64,000 nucleotides of DNA from Persicaria tinctoria (GCA_037127255.1 JBANSL010000004.1:28672467-28736466), one strand, 5' to 3'; shown: positions 1 to 12,700, counted from the stretch's first letter. Notes: generated from the letters alone by a model not told the origin. Translations and numbers: made by a program.

Positions 1-3000
1 GTGTTCGTAGAAGGGCATATGAAGCTAAGTTTTCAAATAGGGCTAATGTGTTGCAGAAACATGATGAAGGCGAGACGTCAAAGAAGAAGACGCCTGTGAA
101 GAGAGGCAAGGGTGCCAGAAAGAAACAGGATGGTAAGTACTTTGAAACAGCGTTTGAAGTTTTCCCAGAGGGTGATAAAGAAGATGCAAGGACCTCAAAG
201 AAGAGGAAATCTTCTGCTGGAGTGATGGGTGGTAAAAAGAACCAGAAGGTTGAGTCCAGCGATAGCTCTGAGCAACGGGTTCCCCTGAGGAGGGGTCGTT
301 CTGCAAGTCGTGTTCTAATCAATCCATACATTGCTCTAGACCGTAAAAAATCTGTCAAGAGTGATGTAAAGATGCCTCGACAGAAGGCATCAGCAGTGAG
401 GACAGGTGCTAGAGTTATTCCATCTGAGGAGGGTAAGAGACTTACTGCTGACACAGATTTGCACAAGGAGGTTGATGTGGTTGCTTCACCTTCTAAGCGA
501 TGTCGGTTGAGTACTGATTCATGTGACCTTTTAGAAGATGATGTCCCGTTGAATGTTGTCTTTCAGCGGAGGTCTAAGATGAAGAAGACCGGTGGTGTAA
601 GTAGTTGTAGGCCATTATATGATAGTAATGTTGACAAGTCTTTTATTATTCCTTCAGTTCCTGTTGTTGGTACCGCGGATGCACATGTAGTGAAGCCTGT
701 AGATATTCATGTTGCAGTCTCTACATCTGGGTGCGAAGTCAGTGTTGGTGATGACAAAGGTGAAGATTTTACTGCTGATACCCATACTTCCAAATCCTGT
801 GGTGAAGTTCCTGTTTTTGATGATAAGGTTGATGTTTTGCACTCTGACACCCATTCCCCTAAATCCGATAAATTGTGTGCTTCTCAAACTGCGAGGCTAT
901 ATGTTTTGGCCGACCTTGCAGATGGCATTGATTGCGGTGACACCGTTGAAGGAGGTGAGACACCTTCTGCTGACAGTGATGGAGAGGGTGATGTGTCGAC
1001 CCCGTCTGTTCAGAAATCACCCCTGGGGGGTGGTGAAGCACATGATTTTGGTGGTGGGCAGTCTCTGCTGGGGCAAACATCTGCTGCTTGTGAAAATGAA
1101 TATGTTCGCATTTCAAGTGATGAAGCTGTGAAAATAGCAGTGTCATCAGAGAAAGTGGAAGATATTGAAGATGTTTCTCCTCAAATGGATGCTAACGATA
1201 ATCCAACTTGTGAGTTGCCTCTCAAATCGCATGATGATGCTTTTGCTTCTTCTCTCCCATCTCATCCTGACTGGGTGAAGGAGATTTATAGGAAGATTGC
1301 GAAGCTTGAAGAGATCCCAAAAATTATGCATATGTTGTCTGCAAGGGTAGATGCAATTGAAATAAAGATTGTTGAGCTGAATGGGAGCCTTCAAGTGTTT
1401 GGTGAGATGGCGAAGAGGTACGATGAGCTTGAGGTTAGGGTTGCTAATTATGAAGCTTTGTTTGAGAGGTTGCAGTCAAACCATGTCAAGCCTGATGTCA
1501 AGGACACTTTTGCAAAAGTTGATGATGAAAGTGTTAGTGGTGCTAAGTATCAGTACACACTTGTGAAGGCTTGTGATAAGCACATTGCTGGTAAGACTGT
1601 GAGCTCTCCTGTGGTATTTCATGACGAAAGCACCAGGGGTGGTAAGGGCCAGGGCACACCTGCGAAGGCTGATGCTAAGCATATTGCTGGTAAGTCTGTG
1701 AGCTCTCCTGCGATCGTTGATGTTGAACATGCGAGGTCTGGCAAGGCCCAGGACACAACCGTGAAGTCTGCTGATAAGCAAGTTCCTGGCAAGTCCGACG
1801 GCCATCCTGTGGGAGGCGACTGTGAAAGTGTCAGTTGTGGTGAACCCCAGGCCACACCCGTGAAGGCTGTTGTTGAAGATGTGAACAAAATTTTGAATGA
1901 TGTTGTGTCTGATCTTCAGCAGTCTTTCCCTGATGAGGAGTTAATGTTCAAATCATCTGCCGTTTTTGGCGAATGCGTGCCCATGTCTTTGCCTTCATTA
2001 AGTAGTGAGGTTCCAGTAGTGGGTAAGGAGTCTCCACCTGTTGTTGATGACACTGATTTTAAGGTTTCTGGAGATGAGGTTGGGATTCCAGCAACTTCAG
2101 CTGAAGGGCCTCAATCTACAAAGTGTGAAGGCGAAGGCGCTGGTGGTAAAGTTGCTGGAGTTACGGTTGACCCAGCCCTTGAAAAGTACATTTGTCTGTC
2201 TGACAATGATGATGACAAGGGTGAAGGCGATGATTGGAATTTGTTAGCCAAGGATTCTGCAATTCAAATTGAAGTTGACCAACTAAAGGCCTCCAATCTT
2301 ATCCCATCAAACAGTACATTCTTGTATGGTCCAGTTGTGGAAGTGAAGAAAGTGAGGATGCCAAAGCATGCCCCTAAGAAATCACTGATCAGCTCGGAAG
2401 ATCATGAATTTATTTATGGACTCGTAAAAAAACAAAGGTATGGTTTAATTTTATGTTTAGTATTTGGTATGAAATGTTGTTGTTATTGTATTAGTTACAG
2501 CCTCTTATGCTATATATATATTTTATTTTTTATTTTTTGCTTTGTGTACTCCTTAGCAGGAATTTTTCTGTTGTTGGTCCAACCTCAAGGGTTGATAGAA
2601 AGTTTTTCCAGCGTATTTTACTGAAGAATATGTGGTTTGATTGTCAGGTAATAACTGGTTATATTTCTACATTATATATTTATATATATATATATTTGTG
2701 GATTACTTTTTATTGTATTATTTGATTGTTGAATCCACTTTTTTATTACTTTGTTTAGCATCTAGAAGCAGGTTTGATTCATATTAGGAAGCACATTCAT
2801 GAGGACCCTGTCAAGTATCGAGATGTTCTTGTTCTTGATTGGCTATTTTATCTGAAGTACCTCCCCGACTATGCTTCTTGTTATGGGATAGACATAGATC
2901 TTCAATCCAGCACTGAGGATTATTTTGTCGGTACGTGCCCTGCTGAGTATGGGAAGCCATGGGCATCGGTAAAGAAAATTTACACAATTTTCAATGTTAT

Positions 3001-3436
3001 AAATAAGCACTGGGTGGCGTTGGAGATAAAAATTGAGGATAGGGTAATCAATGTGTTCGATTGCAATGTTCCTGCTGTTAGGGGAGGTGTTCTTGAGGAA
3101 CAACTGCAACCGTTTGCTATTTGGCTTCCAATTCATTTAGCAAAGGCTGGGCTATTTGAAAACTTTGATTCCTCTCCTTTCCAGTTATATATGGTCCCTG
3201 GGTTAATGCATGATTCAACTGGGTATGTATTTGTTATCTTGTTATGTTCTTTGCTTACGTTTAGGTACTTGTTATTTATGCCCTTACATTACATTGTTTC
3301 TTTCCTTGTCTACAGGGCTTCAGGCGGTGTGTTTACATTAAAAGCGATTGAAGCTTCTGTATTTGGGGGAGATGTTACAACCTTCAACAACGAAAAAAGA
3401 TCTTTCGTTTCAGAGAACTCATGTGTGCAGATCTGA
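1..3436 (+). CDS. Ulp1 (C48)-like protease gene, 5'-partial, catalytic Cys missing
   Basis: The reading frame is open from base 3, so the gene starts before the window. Four exons fit GT-AG rules and phase: to 2437, 2560-2647, 2759-3222 and 3316-3436. The long first exon encodes a Lys/Ser/Asp-rich, nuclear-type region. It has a 33-residue repeat in about four diverged copies (about 1525-1880) and a predicted coiled coil (about 1258-1475). The last three exons form a Ulp1-like catalytic domain, with the His of a KHWVALEI block (about 3007-3030) and the Asp of VFDCN (about 3053-3067). At the position of the family's D/A-C-G nucleophile the spliced protein reads TGASGGVF, so no cysteine is there. 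The domain is otherwise intact, with no stop codon. Plant Ulp1-family genes of this type travel in MULEs; loss of activity is inferred. Confidence 0.75.
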
Positions 3437-4330
3437 TCAAAGAAACTTGGAGTTTTAGATTTTAGAACCAGTAGTTAGATAGGGTGTTCTTTTGTAAAGG
3501 GGGGAAGTTTGGATGTAATCTGACAACTTAATTGCTCAAGATAGATAAGAGAACATTATGTGCTGACAACAGTTGCCTAAGTACGAAAATAGTGGTGACA
3601 CTGATGTTCGTTTTCAAGCAGCGTTGAGACTGTTGATCTTTGTGATTTTTTGCTCATTATGTTCCTATTTTTCGTTAATATACTTTTCTACTTTTTAAAT
3701 ATATATTTTCTTACGCTGCTGTCTTGTTTTTGGTCATCGTTCGAATTAAATTTCATACTGTGGTTGATTGGTGAAAATTTGCTCAACATGATCATATTTC
3801 TGCTAAACAACAGGTTAAATTTTGCAAAACAAGTAATCTTTGTGAATTTGTGCCCAATAACATCTTATTTTTGCTTACTAGAATTTTTGACTCTTTAAAT
3901 TTATATTTATTTACGGTGCTGCCTTTTTTTTTGTCATCGTTAGAATGAAATTGCATACAATGGTCGATTAGTGCAAATTTGCTCAACATGATCATATTTT
4001 TGTTGATCACTAGGTTAAGTGTTGCACAACAATTGATCTATGTGAGTGTGTTCCCAATATGATGTTTTTTGTACTTAATATAATTTGTGAATTTTGAAAT
4101 ATATTTATCTCATCGTGTTGCCCTTTATTTGGCGATAATAAAAATTAAATTGCACACCATTGTCGATTTGTCGAAATTTGCTCAACATTATAATATTTTT
4201 GCTGAACAATAGGTTAAATTTTGCACAACAATAGGATTTGGACAAAATTGGTGGTTTGGTTATTTTAAACTTCAAGACATGGGACAGTGGCCCATTAACT
4301 GATGAAAGAAGTTGGCCCAAGTCGGTAATT
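3437..4330. repeat. 3' flank and three ~199-bp TTGCTCAACAT units
   Basis: TTGCTCAACATGATCATATT-type blocks occur near 3779, 3977 and 4178, each followed by a TTGCA(C/A)AACAA block about 50 bp on. This gives a diverged tandem period of about 199 bp. GTGCTGACAAC and GGTGACACTGATG motifs occur near 3560 and 3593. No gene is seen here; the 3' UTR of the upstream Ulp1-like gene occupies the first few hundred bases. Confidence 0.7.
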
Positions 4331-4696
4331 TATTTAAAGCGGTGTTCTTCCTCGTTTCTTCAACAGGTCAACGTCACTCAAACCCTTTCCACTCCCTTCA
4401 CCCTTACCCTCTCTCCAACTCTTTTGCTCGTCCTCCACAAGCTATTCCTTTTTCCGGAGTCTTCTTTCCAAGGTGCGCCATTTCTCATCTATTTCTCTAC
4501 CTTTCGATCTCGTGTTTACTTTAAGAAAATCGGTTAGGGCTTTTTTCTGTTTTCCTCATTTTTAGATGTGTTTTATTTTGTGTTTTCGTGATTTTTAGAT
4601 GAGTTTTTCATCATCTTTCAATCTGTTAGGGTTTTGATTTTAGCATTTTATATGAGTGTATATTTATTTTTTGTTGTTTATGTTTTGTATCCTTAG
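4331..4696 (+). promoter_or_regulatory. Promoter/5' UTR of first RING-H2 gene with UTR intron
   Basis: A CT-rich leader (about 4350-4471) ends in TTTCCAAG followed by GTGCGCC, a plausible 5' splice site. The intron ends at GTATCCTTAG directly before the ATG at 4697. A leader intron that stops right at the start codon fits a plant gene and supports this start. Confidence 0.45.
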
Positions 4697-5293
4697 ATGG
4701 CACTTCCAATTGAAGTTCAAATTGGTTACCATACCACTGTTGGGTATTTTGAAGTGTCAATCACACCAAGGCCGACGCCTGTTTATGGACCTAGTATCTT
4801 GCACGTGGTTATCAATTCCGAGAGGATCCCTGAGGTGTTCGTGGAACATATCACTGAGTGGAATGGGTTGCCAATGTCTTTTGAACAGTGTGATCAGTTG
4901 TTTCATGAAGCAGGGGTCACTGCTGTGGTTCGAACTCAAGTAGCCAACCTGATGCTAACGGATTATACTCACATGTGGTTTTGAGACGATGCTGAGTTCG
5001 TTGAATACGGGCTCTGCCCTGATCTCACTATCGATGTACGTTTCCTTGTAGAATCTGAAGATGACATGAGCTCTGATCCAAGCTCTGAATCTGAGATGAG
5101 CATAGATTCTGAAGAGCATGTGGATCCCCCAGCTTCTCCAGATGAGGTGGACCCGTGCTCTATATGCCTTGAGCCGATGCTGCCATCTACGCCGAGCCTT
5201 CGGACACGGTGTGATCATACCTTCCACAGAGCGTGTCTTATGGAGTGGGTGTCGTATCAACCCATTTGTCCACTATGTCGATCACCCTTTTAG
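4697..5293 (+). CDS. RING-H2 protein 1, in-frame TGA between N-terminal domain and RING
   Basis: One frame runs from ATG 4697 to 5293 (198 sense codons) apart from a single in-frame TGA at 4982-4984. The N-terminal 95 residues form a domain shared with the gene at 7193 (WNGLPMS, EAGVTAVVRTQVAN). After the stop the same frame keeps coding a paralogue-like stretch (VEYGLCP), an acidic Ser-rich linker and an intact C3H2C3 RING-H2 (CSIC, CDHTFHRAC, CPLC). An internal ATG at 5066 could start a RING-only product of 75 residues. RING-H2 proteins are typically E3 ubiquitin ligases. The TGA could be a nonsense mutation, a readthrough site or a real end separating two products. Selection on both halves is suggested by the paralogue, but this is inference. 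Confidence 0.7.
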
Positions 5294-7192
5294 GCATATT
5301 TGTAATGTATATTTGCTTGGAAAAGACATTGTAGGTGCACCTATTTTGTGGTAGTTAAGCTAATGGAATGTATGGTATGAATGGAAGTCGGTATCTGGCG
5401 CCTTTTTGTATATGATTTCCATTGTAATCATACCAACTGGCTTTTGTAAGTATTTGTTCTAACTGGTCTTTGGAAATGTATAATATTAATGAAATTAATG
5501 CATTGTTGAATTTGGTTGTGTATGATACTGTGTTTTATTTGAGGAAGAGAAGCCCACCTGATCTTTGATGAATATGCTTATATATTATCGTTGGTGACAG
5601 CGGCCTAGTTTTTGTTCTTGTTGAAGTGTATCATCTGTAAAGAGGTTTTTGATGCCCAAAGTATTGTTAACATTTATTGTCTGATTAGGTTAAAGTAATG
5701 CCGACACCATACTTGCATTTTTTGATATTGCAGTGTGTGTGGTGACACTAGGTGTTTGGTGTCCCAATTAGTGCTGACAGTGATATTAGTTACAATTAGT
5801 GATGACACTGATATTCAAGTATTGTATTCTATGATTTTTGAAGTGTATGTATTTATATTTTTTTCATTTTATAATGTATGCGATGGGCACTATGTGTTTG
5901 AGACGCAAAGTATTGGTGTCACTCATATTATATTACAAGTAGTGATGACACGAGTGTTGTATTTTTTTTATTCTTCACTGTATGGGGGGCGAAAGAGGTG
6001 TAATGTCCATATTATTGTTGAAATTGTGAGTTATATTAGTTTGAATTTGTGGTTTCACCAGGTTGATCGTTTTTTGATATTTGAATTTCTTGCGGTTACA
6101 CTAGGTGTTTTAGACCCAAAGTAGTGCTGACACTGATACTCATTACAAATAGTGGTAACACTACACTTGTATATATTTACTTCAAAGTGTATGTGGTTGC
6201 CAGAGGTGTTTAATGCACATAGTAGTGCCACCAGACGTGTATTAGTTACAACTAGTGGTGATAGCAGGTTGTGTAAGATAAACTTGCTCAACAATATATT
6301 ATTTTTGCACCATGATTGAGACTTTTGAAATTTTGTCCATGATAATTCAATTTTACTTGTCAATCTAATTATATAGTTCCTTACTAGAGTGTTACACAAC
6401 ATGGGCTTAAATAGCCGCAATTTCAGAATAAAGCTGCACAATGTGTGGGGGCGATTGGTGTAATTTTGCTCAACATCAATTTATTTTTGCTCAACACTAG
6501 TTTATAGTTGCACAATTGTAGTTTACAGTTGAAATGTTATCATAATGATTATATTTTTTGTCAATATAATATTAAAATTTTCCAAAAATTTTGGTTTTTG
6601 CATCATGTTATTATTTTTGATCATCATCAGATGTAAATTTCCCAACACCGGCTATTGGGGGAAATTTCCTAAACATTATCTTATTTTTGCTTATCAACAC
6701 ATTAATTTTGCACAAATGTTTAAATCGTTGATATTGCCCTCAACATAACTGTTGGGCTTCGTTTAGAGATTGCCGGCCCATTTCCCGGTTATTTATACTG
6801 CTCTAATGTACAAATGTACTCCTTTCTGTTTTCTTCCTTTAAAAAAAAAACGTTATCTGTTATTTTAATGTACTGCTTCAGCAAAAATCTAATTGTTGTA
6901 TTCTCTGGTTTTCGTTGAACTCCCCCTTTCTTTTTAGTCTAGTAATGTTCATATATTGGTGTTTGTCTTGCTTATTTCCTATTGCATTGTATTCCGTTTG
7001 GGTGTATGTGATTCTTATTGTCATTAAAAGTCATCAGTTAGGGTTTTTTTTCCAGTTTTTTAGGCATTTTTTCTCTGTTGTCTTTCTCAAATGTTTATTT
7101 CTTTATAATATCGATGTAATGTTTTATTTTTAATTCAATGTCTAATGTATCAGTATATTTTGATTTTGGCTGTGTAGGTTTTCTCTTCTTCA
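5294..7192. other. Spacer with dispersed GNTGACACTGAT and TTGCTCAACA motifs
   Basis: No gene is seen. GTGCTGACAGTGAT, AGTGATGACACTGAT and AGTGCTGACACTGATAC occur near 5773, 5800 and 6124, with weaker variants between. TTGCTCAACA blocks lie near 6284 and 6466-6490. From about 6760 the DNA is T-rich with a TATTTATAC box near 6790, and a CAG/TAG-type acceptor (GCTGTGTAG) lies 16 bp before the ATG of the next gene. This is probably its promoter and leader intron. Confidence 0.55.
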
Positions 7193-7828
7193 ATGGCTTT
7201 CCCAACCTATACTGAAATAGACTACGACTACATCGTTGGAACTTATGAAGTTGAAATATCAGGATCTGAGTCAGACTGGTATGGACCTAGTCTACTTATT
7301 GTGGCCATCCACTCTGACAGCATTCTCTTGACATTCTATCACACGTCTACTTGGAATGGTTTGCCTATGAGTCTTGCTCGCTGCAACGAAGGGCTACAGG
7401 ATGCAGGAGTAACGGTTGAGGTTAGAACCCAGGTAGCCAATCGGTTTCTAATGGATTACACTAGAAGTTGATTTGACGCCGATGCTGATCTTGTTGAATA
7501 TGGTCTTTGTCCTAACATCAACATCAATGTACATTTTTATGATGACTCTTCGTCTGAAGCAAGCCATGAGTCCGACATAAACGATGACATTCATATGGAG
7601 GTTGACCAAGCAGATCCCCCAGCACCTCCAGAGCCTATGGAGGTTGACGGATTAAGGGAGATATATCATCTTGAGCTTGATGATGATGAATGTCCAATTT
7701 GCTTGTTTCCAATGTTGGAGTCAGATCCTATTCTTCAAACACCATGCCAACATCACTTTCATCCAAATTGTTTACGAGCTTGGCTTTTAGTTCACAACAA
7801 CTGTCTTCTTTGCCGGGCAGAATTCTAG
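7193..7828 (+). CDS. RING-H2 protein 2, paralogue of 4697 gene, also with in-frame TGA
   Basis: One frame from ATG 7193 to 7828 (211 sense codons) holds a single TGA at 7469-7471. The N-terminal domain matches the first paralogue (VGTYEVEI, WNGLPMS, DAGVTVEVRTQVAN). Beyond the stop the frame continues with VEYGLCP, an acidic Pro-rich linker and a complete RING-H2 (CPIC, CQHHFHPNC, CLLC). In the alignment this TGA falls where the first paralogue has a TGG Trp codon, and the first gene's TGA lies two codons further on. An internal ATG at 7595 would give a RING-only product of 77 residues. The eight zinc ligands are intact in both copies despite the upstream stops. A pair of independent nonsense hits is the plain explanation; readthrough or split products are alternatives. 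Confidence 0.7.
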
Positions 7829-8460
7829 CTTTAGTTGATATTAGTGTAGTATGTAATTTTGTATGGTACTGATGTAACCTAAAATACATTCTATGAATTA
7901 AGTTTGTCCTTGATTACATTTGTTTCTGGTTTATATTCAAATTATGGTAATATTTGACATTTAAGTATGTCATTTTGTGTGACCCAAGTTGATCATATTG
8001 GTTGTTTCTGCTATTGAAGTTTATGTCTTGACATTTGCTGATATTAAAACTTAAGTGTGTGACACTATTAGGGTAAGTCCCAAAGTAGCGCTGACACTGA
8101 TTTTAGGTACATTTACTTTCGACCCTGGACTACTATTCTTTTTGTGGTTTTCAAGTTTATGATTTTGCACGAATTGGCAATTGTTCAAATTCTTTTTGTT
8201 ACATTGTTGGTTAGAGTAGTTGGATCTATTGGTGACAATATTCTTATATATTTGGCTGTTTTCTGTTTTTGATATTTTTGTGATGACACTAGGTAGATAA
8301 GGCTAAAAGTATTGCTGACACGAGTTAGGTAATGTCTTTCAATGATAACTATAACTCAAATAACTACAATCCGTTTTCAGTTATTAGTTTTACAGTTTTG
8401 ACAGTTTTTTTTTATAGTTACTCTGAAATAAACTGTCACAAATAACTGTTACAACATGAA
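7829..8460. other. Spacer with GCTGACACTGAT motifs
   Basis: There is no coding signal. AGCGCTGACACTGATTTT (near 8088), TGATGACACTAGGTAG (near 8281) and ATTGCTGACACGAG (near 8312) repeat the element A vocabulary. The first 60 bp are probably the 3' UTR of the RING gene. Confidence 0.5.
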
Positions 8461-8478
8461 AACTGTCTACTTGTTACC

Positions 8479-8487
8479 TATATATAT
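8479..8487 (+). promoter_or_regulatory. TATA box of small coiled-coil gene
   Basis: CTATATATAT lies about 75-80 bp before the ATG at 8561. This would place a transcription start near 8510-8520 and disfavour the alternative upstream ATG at 8456. Confidence 0.45.
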
Positions 8488-8560
8488 CCATTCATCATTC
8501 TTTGGTATCCATTGGCGCCTGAAAACTGGTTTTAACAGAAACACATCCCTCTCTAAAAAG

Positions 8561-9033
8561 ATGAACTATGGTAACACTGTCGGGTTTTGCACGAGTTTCC
8601 ACCAATTGATGAATGTGCTGGATAGTGTTGTTTACCCTGGTTATCACATGAATCTAGTTGATGAAGCCTGCGAGACGAACAAAGAGGCCCGCAGGGCCGA
8701 GTTGTTGGAGTCTGTTGTCGTTCACTACACATTATACGAGGAATACCAAAGATCCATAATAGCAACTGAACATCACGTTCGGATTGCGGCCAAAGATGAA
8801 GATGGTGAAGCATTATCAAAGGTGATATTTGAAGTTTTATCCATAAATTTTTTTTTCCATACTGTGATTGAGTCTTTTATTTTCTTTTATCTTTTATATA
8901 GATGGAAAGAGAACTGGGCAATCAAAGACAGTTGTTTGAAGACGCAAAGGACAATCTAATGGGGTGTGTTAAAGAGGTTTTAGATGCAGAAATGGAAAGG
9001 AGGAAGAAGATTGATGCCTTCTTAGGGCTGTAG
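8561..9033 (+). CDS. Small two-exon protein (~130 aa), coiled-coil-like, unknown function
   Basis: I do not recognise this protein. Exon 1 is 8561-8821 and exon 2 is 8902-9033. The intron begins GTGATATTTG and ends TTTTATATAG, and phase is preserved, giving 130 residues and a TAG stop. The N-terminus is NYGNTVGFCTSFHQLMNVL. The rest is charged and helical, with EACETNKEARRAELLES in the middle and a Lys/Glu-rich C-terminus ending KKIDAFLGL. There is no signal peptide, membrane segment or zinc motif. It lies in the same orientation as the RING pair and inside element A, so it may be captured host sequence or an element-encoded accessory protein. Absence of stops and frameshifts suggests it is intact. 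Confidence 0.55.
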
Positions 9034-9700
9034 TTCTACTATATTAATACGTATTAACATTGGTACTTATTTATATGTTGAATGTATTTTTTATTTTTTT
9101 GTTATTTTAGTTTATATGTGTGTCATCATAATGATATGATGCAATATATTAATATCATAATAACCATATAATTATTTTGTAATTTCCTTCCTCATATTTC
9201 AAATTATAAGTTGGGACTGAAGTTTTACGTCTATCCCTTGTTATACTGCGGACACATTTGATTAGTTTGTGGATTGTTTTGGTAAAAGCAGTGCTGACAC
9301 TGTCTAACGAAGTTTTTATGTTACTTGTAATTTGCTCAACATCATCTTAGTTTTGCTAAACACTAGTTTACAATTGCACAACAAACGAATGGATATTATT
9401 AAAATCAACTGTTTGAATAACATAGACCACTTGATTATAAGCGCAGAGAATTGTGCTGACACATTGAAGAACAAACACAACTGTTTAGTAGCAGTTATAG
9501 TTGTATGCATCTTGACAAATACTATCCATCAAAAACCCACATGGACGACAAACGTCTTAACAGGTACGAGAAACCTGACCACAGTGACAACAACTGTCTT
9601 AATTGGTACGAGAAGAATTTTCAGAAGTAGCGTATAAAACTGTCTACACCAAAATTCATTCCAAAGTTTGAAAATAAAACAGGAAATTGTGTTATGGTTG
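9034..9700. other. Spacer with TTGCTCAACAT and GTGCTGACAC motifs
   Basis: No gene is seen. A TTGCTCAACATCATCTTAG block occurs near 9331, and AGTGCTGACACTG / GTGCTGACACATTG near 9290 and 9452. The right end is the probable 3' UTR of the minus-strand gene that stops at 9702. Confidence 0.5.
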
Positions 9701-9701
9701 T

Positions 9702-12700
9702 TCAACAAAGATTCAGTCTCTGCCCCTGAATTCCTTTTGAAGTCATTCTTGCATGGGATTTTGCTGCCTTCACAACATCTGTGTTCACTTCATTTAACTC
9801 TGAACATACTATATCTGTCAGATACTTCACACCTAGCTTTGAAATATTCTTGAAATTGCCCTTTTCCAATCCACACTTGTACCCTCTCTCTGTCCCAAAG
9901 AAGGTCTCCATGTGGCGCATGAGGCATACTCCATAATATTGAACTTTCTCCTCTCCAGCCCATGTGATGGGGACTTTTGATGGTGTTGCATCTGACACTA
10001 TTTATGCCTTTGCTGGGAGCCCCTTCTCTGTTAGATAAGCAATCAGCATATCCCCCTGCATGGATTGAATTAGAATTCATGTAATTTTAATTATAAAATG
10101 AGTTGGTATTTAAATGAAATTAAGAGAAGGAAAGAAATATTAGATATTAGTAGTAAAACATACCAAACATTCAAAGGGTGGTGTGAAGGGTCTAATTGGA
10201 TCACCAGAAGGTGGTGTGACATCAACAATTTGGACCATTTTGTTTTTAAAGTTGAAGACAACCATGACATAGTCTGCTGTTCGTTCAACCCCAAATACAA
10301 TCTAATCAACATAATAAAAAACAAATAAACATTAGTGATTGGTCTTATGAACTTTATTTATTTAATTGCAAGGTAGTACCATGTCTATATCCTTCAAAGA
10401 AAGGTGTGGTGACGATGACAACACAGTATCCATGTGGAGGTTAAACCTCTTGAACTGTTCATCAGAAGCTCGTACTGATACACTCGCTAAATTAAACTGG
10501 TTGAAGAATAGAAACTAGTTAAAAAACAGACGAATTGTAATAACGGCTAACAACGGAGTGTAATTGGAAGTTAAAATTGTAAGAATATTACGGTTTTGTT
10601 GATATCGACAAAAAGTCTTGCAGGTGATTGAGCACTTTTATACTGTTCCTTGTGGTTGAGGGTAGCTGTCCATGCACCAATAACGACACTAGACAAGTGG
10701 GTTTCATCCTGAAGCGTAGCCATGTCTGTTCTAACAATCTCAACAGACTTGTGCTTAAACAAAATTTCCCTGCAATGTTAATCATTTTGAAGATGGATTA
10801 TATGAAAATAACCTTTTACTTCTAACTGAACATACTTTAAGAAGGTTAAGTTTAAAATGAACTTACGTGCTGTGTGGTGTTTTCATTGCTAAATAGGCTG
10901 AAACAGTGCGCTCAATTTCAGAGATAGGATCTGTAATGTCAACAACACGGGAGTAATATGGGCTTCTCAAAGACGCAGAAGGTTTATGTGCTCTCCTTGT
11001 AGCTTCTTCTCTCTTCGAGTTATTAAGTTGATCTGCAGCATTTCCATCAACTATGTTGATCCGCGGCGACCTTCTTGGTTGCAAGGCAGCAGGGGGAATG
11101 CATTCTATTGTATCTCCCAAAGGGTTCACTGGTGGAGTATTAGCTTTAATTTGAGTGGGTAGGGGTTTAGGAGTAGCTTCACCACGCTGTTGTATGGGAG
11201 ACTGCCCATTGCTGTCTGGGGGAGTCTTGGCTGCTTCATTAGCATTCTTCACTTCAACCGATGTGTTCAATGACGTCCCTTCATCTTTCTTAAAAGCAGG
11301 GTCATCTAGAAATATATCAAAGGAAAATTCTCCGTCCACTTTGATATTTGGTTTCATTTTTTGCTTGTTGAGATATGCCATTTCGATTTGAGTGATGCAA
11401 TCTAAAAAAACAGGGTCTGCCCAGAATTTCTCTTGTGATTCGGTAAAATATGGGCTTACAGGGTCATTCATATTTGACATGTCAGCAGCATCCGTAGCCG
11501 TAGGTGCCTCAGAAATGACATTTTCCACCCCTAAAAGCTGGTTTGCTCCATTTAGAAGCCTTTGCACCTTGTCATCATTTTGTAGTTCAATCGGGACTTT
11601 CGTAGACCACTCAGCAAAATCAGAAACAGCAGATGCAAGTGCAGAAGTCTTTTGAGCAAATAACTTTATCCAACTCTAGAAGATAACCTCACATAAAAAA
11701 TAAGAAAAAAAAGTCATCAGTAAATACTAGAACATTGCTATAATGTAATAATATTATATTGAATTGGTTGAAATAATTCATTCAAACCTCAACTGGGGGT
11801 GTCTCTTTCTCCGGATCAGCATGGTGACTGGTGCCTTCACCGTTTTGTGCAGTAGGTTGTGGACAAGCTGTAGATTGTACGTCTTGATGGTGAGGCACAA
11901 ATTGGCGAGGCTGGACTAAGCCACAGCCAAATCCTCCAGTACTTATATCATCAGTTTCTGGTTGGCGCAAGATTTTGTAATTTATGCCAACGAAAACCGG
12001 GAAAGAACGAGTCATTCTTCTTAGAGATGTGCTTGTGAATAATTTCACCCTATCCATGTAAAACAACTGGCACACCAAGGGGATGAACATATATCAGTAT
12101 AACGATTGATCAGTGAATGCTGACATAAAGAATATTGTAGACATGTAGATAAAAGTATGAGGGGTGACATTTGGACTACTGATATGGTAAAGAAACTAAG
12201 TTAACGTTAGAGCGAAGGTTTGAAAAAATTACTTACAACCAAGAATAACAGAGGCCCTTTGAAATGGCCATTCTTGTTCTTTTCCCAGCTTCTCTTTGCA
12301 TCGACCAAACTTTCCAACACAATAGCACACCAATTTAGGTCTTTCAGGTCACCCAATTCAGGAACTACTCTTATTAAACTGTGGTTGGCATGGCCGTTTC
12401 CTAATGTATCAACCAAGATAGAGTCCAGTATAACGATAAAGTTCAGAAGGAATTGATCACTGCAGTCAGTGTCAGCTATCAATTTTTCCATAAAAATAGT
12501 TGTTGTTATATTGTCCTGGACATCAAATGTAGTTTCCCACTCTTGCACAAGAGTGAAATTTTCTTTAGGTGATTTTCTTCCAACTAAAACTTTCCCCATT
12601 GGGAATCCCATTGTGATATGCACGTCTATTTCTGCAATTTCAAGTTCGCCTCCATTAGCCAACACCAAGAAACACTTGTTAGGGTCAAACTGATCCACTA

